A DNA stretch of 9,906 nucleotides. It comes from Acidimicrobiaceae bacterium (GTDB taxonomy: Bacteria; Actinomycetota; Acidimicrobiia; Acidimicrobiales; MedAcidi-G1). Under the pieces are notes generated by a model, which saw only the letters and a list, made by a program, of their open reading frames with translations, was not told the origin of the DNA and made no database searches. Positions 6,965 to 9,906 of the stretch are shown here, piece by piece. Made by a program: the position numbers and the translations under genes. Numbering within the stretch: the first letter of the stretch is position 1; each line of letters begins with the position of its first letter. The stretch is from assembly GCA_002699725.1 (NCBI GenBank), contig PACE01000012.1, forward strand, positions 6,514 to 16,419. The letters are read 5' to 3'.

Positions 6965-6970
6965 AGTATC
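6965..6970 (-). promoter_or_regulatory. Possible -10 element of leaderless carboxyltransferase gene
   Basis: GATACT on the minus strand ends 7 nt before the ATG at 6957, in the 35-nt gap after the lipoprotein gene. There is no Shine-Dalgarno site and no clear -35. The placement fits a transcript starting at or next to the start codon. Confidence 0.45.
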
Positions 6971-6992
6971 ACCCACGGTCGGGATCCGACCC

Positions 6993-7379
6993 TCAGTCGC
7001 ACGACTCCAGGTACGGCGCCAGAAATTCGCGGGCCACCTCGCCCCGGGCCCGGTAGGACAGGCCCCCGTAGATCTCGCAGGCCTGCACACGCAACTCTTC
7101 GGGGTGGCAACCCAGTTCCTCGGACCGCTCGTCCAACTCGGAGAGCCGCATCAGGTGTTCAACCGCGGCGAAAGGGTCACCGGGGTTGGCGGCCTCGAGT
7201 TCGACCAGCGTCTGGCCGGACAGTCGTTCGAGGACGTTCTCGGCGACGGCCCGGCCGGCCTCGACGAGGCCGGCACAGTCGTCGGCGGAGGCGGGGTCGG
7301 TCACCTCCGGGCTACCGCACGCGGCACCTCCCAGCGCCCAGAGGACGAGTACTGCGATGGGAATCCGGAGTCGCCGCAC
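6993..7379 (-). CDS. Small Cys-containing putative lipoprotein
   Basis: I recognise no family. The 128 residues start with a basic n-region (MRRLR), a hydrophobic core at about 6-17 and ALGGAAC, with a probable lipidated Cys21. The lipobox is slightly unusual, with Gly rather than Leu/Val/Ile at -3. The mature part is acidic and mostly helical in look, and holds four more cysteines (35, 91, 101, 127), an even number that would allow two disulfides outside the membrane (inference). The start is GTG at 7377-7379; no later start would keep the signal peptide. A TAGGTT ends 7 nt before it, suggesting leaderless translation. The neighbours are an alcohol dehydrogenase 42 nt upstream and the carboxyltransferase 35 nt downstream, neither giving a hint of function. 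Confidence 0.72.
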   Translation of the reverse strand: MRRLRIPIAVLVLWALGGAACGSPEVTDPASADDCAGLVEAGRAVAENVLERLSGQTLVELEAANPGDPFAAVEHLMRLSELDERSEELGCHPEELRVQACEIYGGLSYRARGEVAREFLAPYLESCD

Positions 7380-7380
7380 G

Positions 7381-7412
7381 CTCCCGAACCTATCCCCGGT
7401 CCGGGTCGGGAG
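7381..7412 (-). other. Nested inverted repeat between alcohol dehydrogenase and lipoprotein genes
   Basis: On the minus strand CTCCCGA (7406-7412) pairs perfectly with TCGGGAG (7381-7387). Inside it sits the palindrome CCCGGACCGGG (7395-7405). The structure starts 9 nt after the dehydrogenase stop codon. No U-run follows. It could end or stabilise the dehydrogenase mRNA, or act at DNA level beside the lipoprotein -10 element. Confidence 0.4.
7387..7392 (-). promoter_or_regulatory. Possible -10 element of leaderless lipoprotein gene
   Basis: TAGGTT on the minus strand fits TANNNT and ends 7 nt before the GTG start at 7379. No -35 is seen. It lies inside the nested inverted repeat at 7381-7412, so the same bases could have a second role. 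Confidence 0.45.
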
Positions 7413-7421
7413 GGAGGCGCC

Positions 7422-8495
7422 TCAGGCCGGGCAGACCTCGAGCACACCGCGGGCCAGTCGGCCGTGGTGCATGTCGTCGAGCACCGTGTGGATCTCGTCC
7501 ATCGGGTACACCTGCGAGACCAGTTCGTCGAGCTTGAACCTGCCTGCAAGGTAAAGGTCGCAGATCCGCGCCACGTCCGTCTGGGGCCGCGACGAGCCGT
7601 AACGGCAACCCATGATGCTGACGTCGAGGTAGGTGGCGAGGGTCATGAACTCCATGGTGCTTCCGAGGGGCGGCACGCCGAGGACAACAAGGGTGCCGCC
7701 CCAGTCGAGGAAGCCCAGCGCCGCCTCGATGAGGGCCTTGGCGCCGACGCACTCGAACGCGTAGTCGACGCCGAACGGGCGCACCTCCCGGATGGCCGCA
7801 TTGGTGTCGACCTCGGCGGCGTTCACGAAGTGAGTGGCACCGAACGTGCGGGCCAGCCCCTCCTTGTCGGGATTGGTGTCGATGGCGAAGATCGGGTTCG
7901 CCCCCGAGATGGCGGCGGCCTGGATCACGTTGAGGCCGATGCCGCCGACGCCGACAACGGCGACGCTCTCGCCAGGCGCCACCTTGGCCCGGTTGAACAC
8001 TGCTCCGGAACCGGTCAGGACCCCACACCCGATGAGCGAGGCGGCCGGCATCGGTACCTCCTCGGGGATCGTGATCGCCTGGTTGGCCTTGACGACGACG
8101 CGTTCGCTGAACGAAGAGATGTTGGCGAAGTTGTAGTGGGGTTCGCCATCAAGCGTGAACGGGGTGCCACGCGCACCGAACGTGGAGCGGCACATGGTGG
8201 GCCGCCCGCCGTCGCATGCCGGACAGGCACCGCACTGCCCGAGGGTCGAGAGCACGACGCGGTCGCCGGGTTGCACATTGGTGACCGCCGAGCCGACCTC
8301 CTCGACGATGCCGGCACCCTCGTGGCCGAGTACCACCGGCGTCGGGAACGGGATCGTGCCGTCGATGACGCTCACGTCGCTGTGGCAGACGCCGGAGTTG
8401 GCGATGCGGACGATGACCTCGCCCGGGCCGGGGTCGCGGAGCTCGAGGCCCTCGACGACTCTCAGTTCTTCACCATCAAACACGATGCCCTTCAT
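7422..8495 (-). CDS. Zinc-dependent medium-chain alcohol dehydrogenase
   Basis: Cytoplasmic NAD(P)-dependent oxidoreductase of the zinc-containing MDR superfamily, oxidising an alcohol to aldehyde or the reverse; the substrate is unknown. Length is 357 residues, normal for the family. The catalytic zinc ligands are visible as Cys37 (GVCHSD), His58-Glu59 (GHEG) and Cys157 (GCGV). The structural zinc site has four cysteines at 88, 91, 94 and 102. The Rossmann motif GVGGIG is at 182-187, and Asp206 at the end of the second strand favours NAD over NADP (known rule, here inferred). The ATG at 8493-8495 has a strong ribosome binding site, GGGAGG, 6 nt upstream (8502-8507), unlike the neighbouring genes. 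It appears to be transcribed alone or with the lipoprotein gene. The 81-bp upstream gap shows no clear promoter. Confidence 0.95.
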   Translation of the reverse strand: MKGIVFDGEELRVVEGLELRDPGPGEVIVRIANSGVCHSDVSVIDGTIPFPTPVVLGHEGAGIVEEVGSAVTNVQPGDRVVLSTLGQCGACPACDGGRPTMCRSTFGARGTPFTLDGEPHYNFANISSFSERVVVKANQAITIPEEVPMPAASLIGCGVLTGSGAVFNRAKVAPGESVAVVGVGGIGLNVIQAAAISGANPIFAIDTNPDKEGLARTFGATHFVNAAEVDTNAAIREVRPFGVDYAFECVGAKALIEAALGFLDWGGTLVVLGVPPLGSTMEFMTLATYLDVSIMGCRYGSSRPQTDVARICDLYLAGRFKLDELVSQVYPMDEIHTVLDDMHHGRLARGVLEVCPA

Positions 8496-8576
8496 GGGCT
8501 GCCTCCCGGGGCGGTTGGGATCGGGTGAACTGCCCCATCCTCCCCGTTGGCGGGTGCGGCAGCAAAGCGGGGTGGT

Positions 8577-9275
8577 TCAGGTACCAAGAATCAGCCACAC
8601 CGCGACGAAGTGCACGCCGACGGCCGTGGTAACGACCGTGTGCCAGACCTCGTGGTAGCCGAAGTGCCGGGGGGCGAAGTCGGGCCAGCGGGCCCCGAGC
8701 ATGAGCGCCCCGGCCGTGTAGAGGAGCCCCTCGACGGCGATCAGGACCAGGACGGCGACGTCAAGTTGGGTGATCAACGCCGGGGCGACGAAGATCGGCA
8801 CCCAGCCCAGACTGAGGTACAGCGTGTTCATCAAGCCCTTCGGAGGGTGGAAGGGCAGGACGCGGACCAGCACCCCGAGCAGTGCCCCTACCCAGAGCGC
8901 CCAGAACAGGATGCGGCCGGACGTGCCCTCGAGGCCCGTGATCGCCACCGGCGTGGCGCTCGCCGCGATGAACACGAAGATCGCCGCATGGTCGACCCGG
9001 AAGAGGGTCTCGTAGACCGGCACGCTCCACCGGCGCAGGTGCACGAGGCCGCTGGCGGTGAACATGAACAGCGCACCCAGCACGAACACTCCGGCGCCGA
9101 CCCGGTCTGACGGTCCCGACCCGTGCAGCACGAGCACCACCCCTGCGGTGATGGTCAGCGGAATGGCCGTCCGGTGCATGGTGCCGCGCCACCGGGGACG
9201 GGGCAGGGTGAGGGCCCGCCGTACGGATGGCGAGACGCCCTCGGGGGCGACGGATGCCGGGTCGGTCGACTCCAT
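8577..9275 (-). CDS. PAQR/hemolysin III family membrane protein
   Basis: Integral membrane protein of the hemolysin III (YqfA/TrhA, PAQR) family, 232 residues with about seven hydrophobic segments (near 37-51, 60-80, 97-115, 122-139, 149-166, 171-192, 212-231). PAQR proteins carry an intramembrane zinc site and have been linked to membrane homeostasis; the name hemolysin is historical. The expected motifs are present: SGLVH at 75-79 (His79), VDHAAIF at 94-100 (Asp95), and HEVWH at 208-212 (His208, His212). The three histidines match the family's zinc ligands. The ATG at 9273-9275 has no ribosome binding site but a TAGCGT 7 nt upstream, suggesting a leaderless transcript with its own promoter despite following azlD by only 42 nt. 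The N-terminal 30 residues are polar and variable. Confidence 0.9.
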   Translation of the reverse strand: MESTDPASVAPEGVSPSVRRALTLPRPRWRGTMHRTAIPLTITAGVVLVLHGSGPSDRVGAGVFVLGALFMFTASGLVHLRRWSVPVYETLFRVDHAAIFVFIAASATPVAITGLEGTSGRILFWALWVGALLGVLVRVLPFHPPKGLMNTLYLSLGWVPIFVAPALITQLDVAVLVLIAVEGLLYTAGALMLGARWPDFAPRHFGYHEVWHTVVTTAVGVHFVAVWLILGT

Positions 9276-9282
9276 GGCGCAA

Positions 9283-9288
9283 ACGCTA
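9283..9288 (-). promoter_or_regulatory. Possible -10 element of leaderless PAQR gene
   Basis: TAGCGT on the minus strand fits TANNNT and ends 7 nt before the ATG at 9275. No Shine-Dalgarno site and no clear -35 are visible. Confidence 0.45.
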
Positions 9289-9303
9289 GCCAGTGGCGGT
9301 CAG

Positions 9304-9316
9304 CCTGCCGGGCAGG
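9304..9316 (-). terminator. Possible azlCD terminator hairpin
   Basis: Right after the azlD stop the minus strand has CCTGCCCGGCAGG, which can form a 5-bp stem with a 3-nt loop. There is no U-run, so termination is uncertain. The position at the end of the azlCD pair is what supports the call. Confidence 0.35.
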
Positions 9317-9317
9317 G

Positions 9318-9614
9318 TCAGGCGAGCAGGCGGAGGAGCGCTGTCGCCGCCATCGCAGCGACCACGACCACCACGAACGGCGCCCGCCGCCACACGGCCA
9401 CCGCACCGACGGCCACGCCGACGAGGCGGCCGTCGACGACCAGCGACTCGCCGTCGACGACCGACATGATGGCGATGATCGCAGCGAAGAGGGCGGCCGG
9501 GAGCAGGCTCGCCACGGGCGCAAGCCGCACGGCCAGACGGTCGCCGGCGACGAAGCCGACCACCTTGAACAGGTAGGCGCCCCCCGAGAGCACGAGGATG
9601 GCGGTCCAGTTCAC
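9318..9614 (-). CDS. azlD: Branched-chain amino acid exporter small subunit AzlD
   Basis: Small membrane partner of AzlC; AzlCD (LIV-E type) pairs export branched-chain amino acids and analogues. The 98 residues are the usual size. Hydrophobic segments are at about 4-24, 36-55, 62-76 and 79-97. The N-terminal half resembles the family, with an early GAYLFKVVGF stretch and LLPAALFAAI at 37-46. The start is the GTG at 9612-9614, which overlaps the azlC stop as GTGA, the normal layout for this pair and a sign of translational coupling. The frame stays open upstream, but the added part is Arg/Gly/Pro-rich shadow of azlC. Confidence 0.88.
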   Translation of the reverse strand: MNWTAILVLSGGAYLFKVVGFVAGDRLAVRLAPVASLLPAALFAAIIAIMSVVDGESLVVDGRLVGVAVGAVAVWRRAPFVVVVVAAMAATALLRLLA

Positions 9615-9906
9615 GTGTCGTCGACTCCCGCTGCCTGGTGGTTCCGGATCCACAGGCCCGGTCCGACGGCCAGGGCGGCGATCAGCATCGGGGCGCCTGC
9701 AGGCGTGAACGGGACCGCCACGACGGCAATCGCTGCGCCCAGCAGCGCCGAGACCTGTCCCGGCCTGGTCCGCACGTGAGGAACGATCAGCGCCACGAAC
9801 GCCGCCGGGAAGGCGGCGTCGAGGCCCCACGTGCCCGGGTCCTCGAGGAGGCCACCGGCCAGCACTCCGACGACCGTTCCCACGTTCCAGAAGGCGAAGA
9901 GCCACA
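9611..9906 (-). CDS. azlC: Branched-chain amino acid exporter large subunit AzlC, C-terminal part
   Basis: Only the last 97 residues lie in the window; the gene continues past the right edge. They start WLFAFWNVGTVVGVLAGG and contain DPGTWGLDAAFPAAF, the W..GT..G and GLD.AFPA pattern typical of the AzlC C-terminal half. These are followed by two or three hydrophobic segments. AzlC is the multi-helix subunit of the branched-chain amino acid exporter and works with AzlD, whose start codon overlaps the azlC stop by 4 nt. Its promoter and regulation are outside the window. Confidence 0.87.
   Translation of the reverse strand, partial: WLFAFWNVGTVVGVLAGGLLEDPGTWGLDAAFPAAFVALIVPHVRTRPGQVSALLGAAIAVVAVPFTPAGAPMLIAALAVGPGLWIRNHQAAGVDDT

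Noticed and set aside
6958..7110. N-terminal extension of the carboxyltransferase to an in-frame start at 7110
   Set aside because: It would overlap the lipoprotein gene by over 100 bp and add an Arg/Pro/Gly-rich segment unlike the family.
8496..8576. Promoter with TTTGCT and GAGGAT before the alcohol dehydrogenase
   Set aside because: Both hexamers are poor matches and the spacing is 18 nt; not distinguishable from background.
432..9906. A joint leucine/branched-chain system made of leuA and azlCD
   Set aside because: The genes are about 7 kb apart with unrelated genes and separate promoters between them, so the shared theme is probably coincidence.

Overview
This is a high-GC window with dense, mostly single-strand gene packing. 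Several genes lack a Shine-Dalgarno site and have a TANNNT-like -10 element 7 nt before the start codon. Together with the gene families this points to Actinomycetota, plausibly an Acidimicrobiia-like lineage; the lineage is inferred, since no marker gene is present.

Layout from left to right: (1) positions 1-431, plus strand: the 3' part of a repeat-rich single-pass membrane protein with two arrays of 18-bp in-frame tandem repeats; its true start is probably outside the window. Its stop codon abuts that of (2) leuA (432-2006, minus), 2-isopropylmalate synthase. Upstream of leuA is a 233-bp leader holding a complete attenuation-type layout: a probable promoter, an 11-residue leader peptide with four consecutive Leu codons, and a strong terminator-like stem-loop. 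(3) 2240-5342, minus: an aminotransferase followed 4 nt later by an S9 prolyl-oligopeptidase-family peptidase, an apparent operon. The aminotransferase reads Asn (AAT) where the PLP-binding lysine should be. (4) 5434-7379, minus: an acyl-CoA carboxylase carboxyltransferase-like protein and a small Cys-rich lipoprotein. (5) 7422-8495, minus: a zinc-dependent medium-chain alcohol dehydrogenase with a good ribosome binding site. (6) 8577-9275, minus: a PAQR/hemolysin III family seven-helix membrane protein. (7) 9318-9906, minus: azlD and the 3' part of azlC, a branched-chain amino acid exporter overlapping by GTGA.

Most of the region is ordinary metabolism. Two genes touch branched-chain amino acids (leuA makes leucine precursors, azlCD exports branched-chain amino acids), but they are separated by unrelated genes. 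I see no defence system, CRISPR array, mobile element or RNA gene. The observations most worth checking are the leucine leader/attenuator, the Lys-to-Asn change in the aminotransferase, the regular leaderless-start architecture, and the repeat-containing surface protein.
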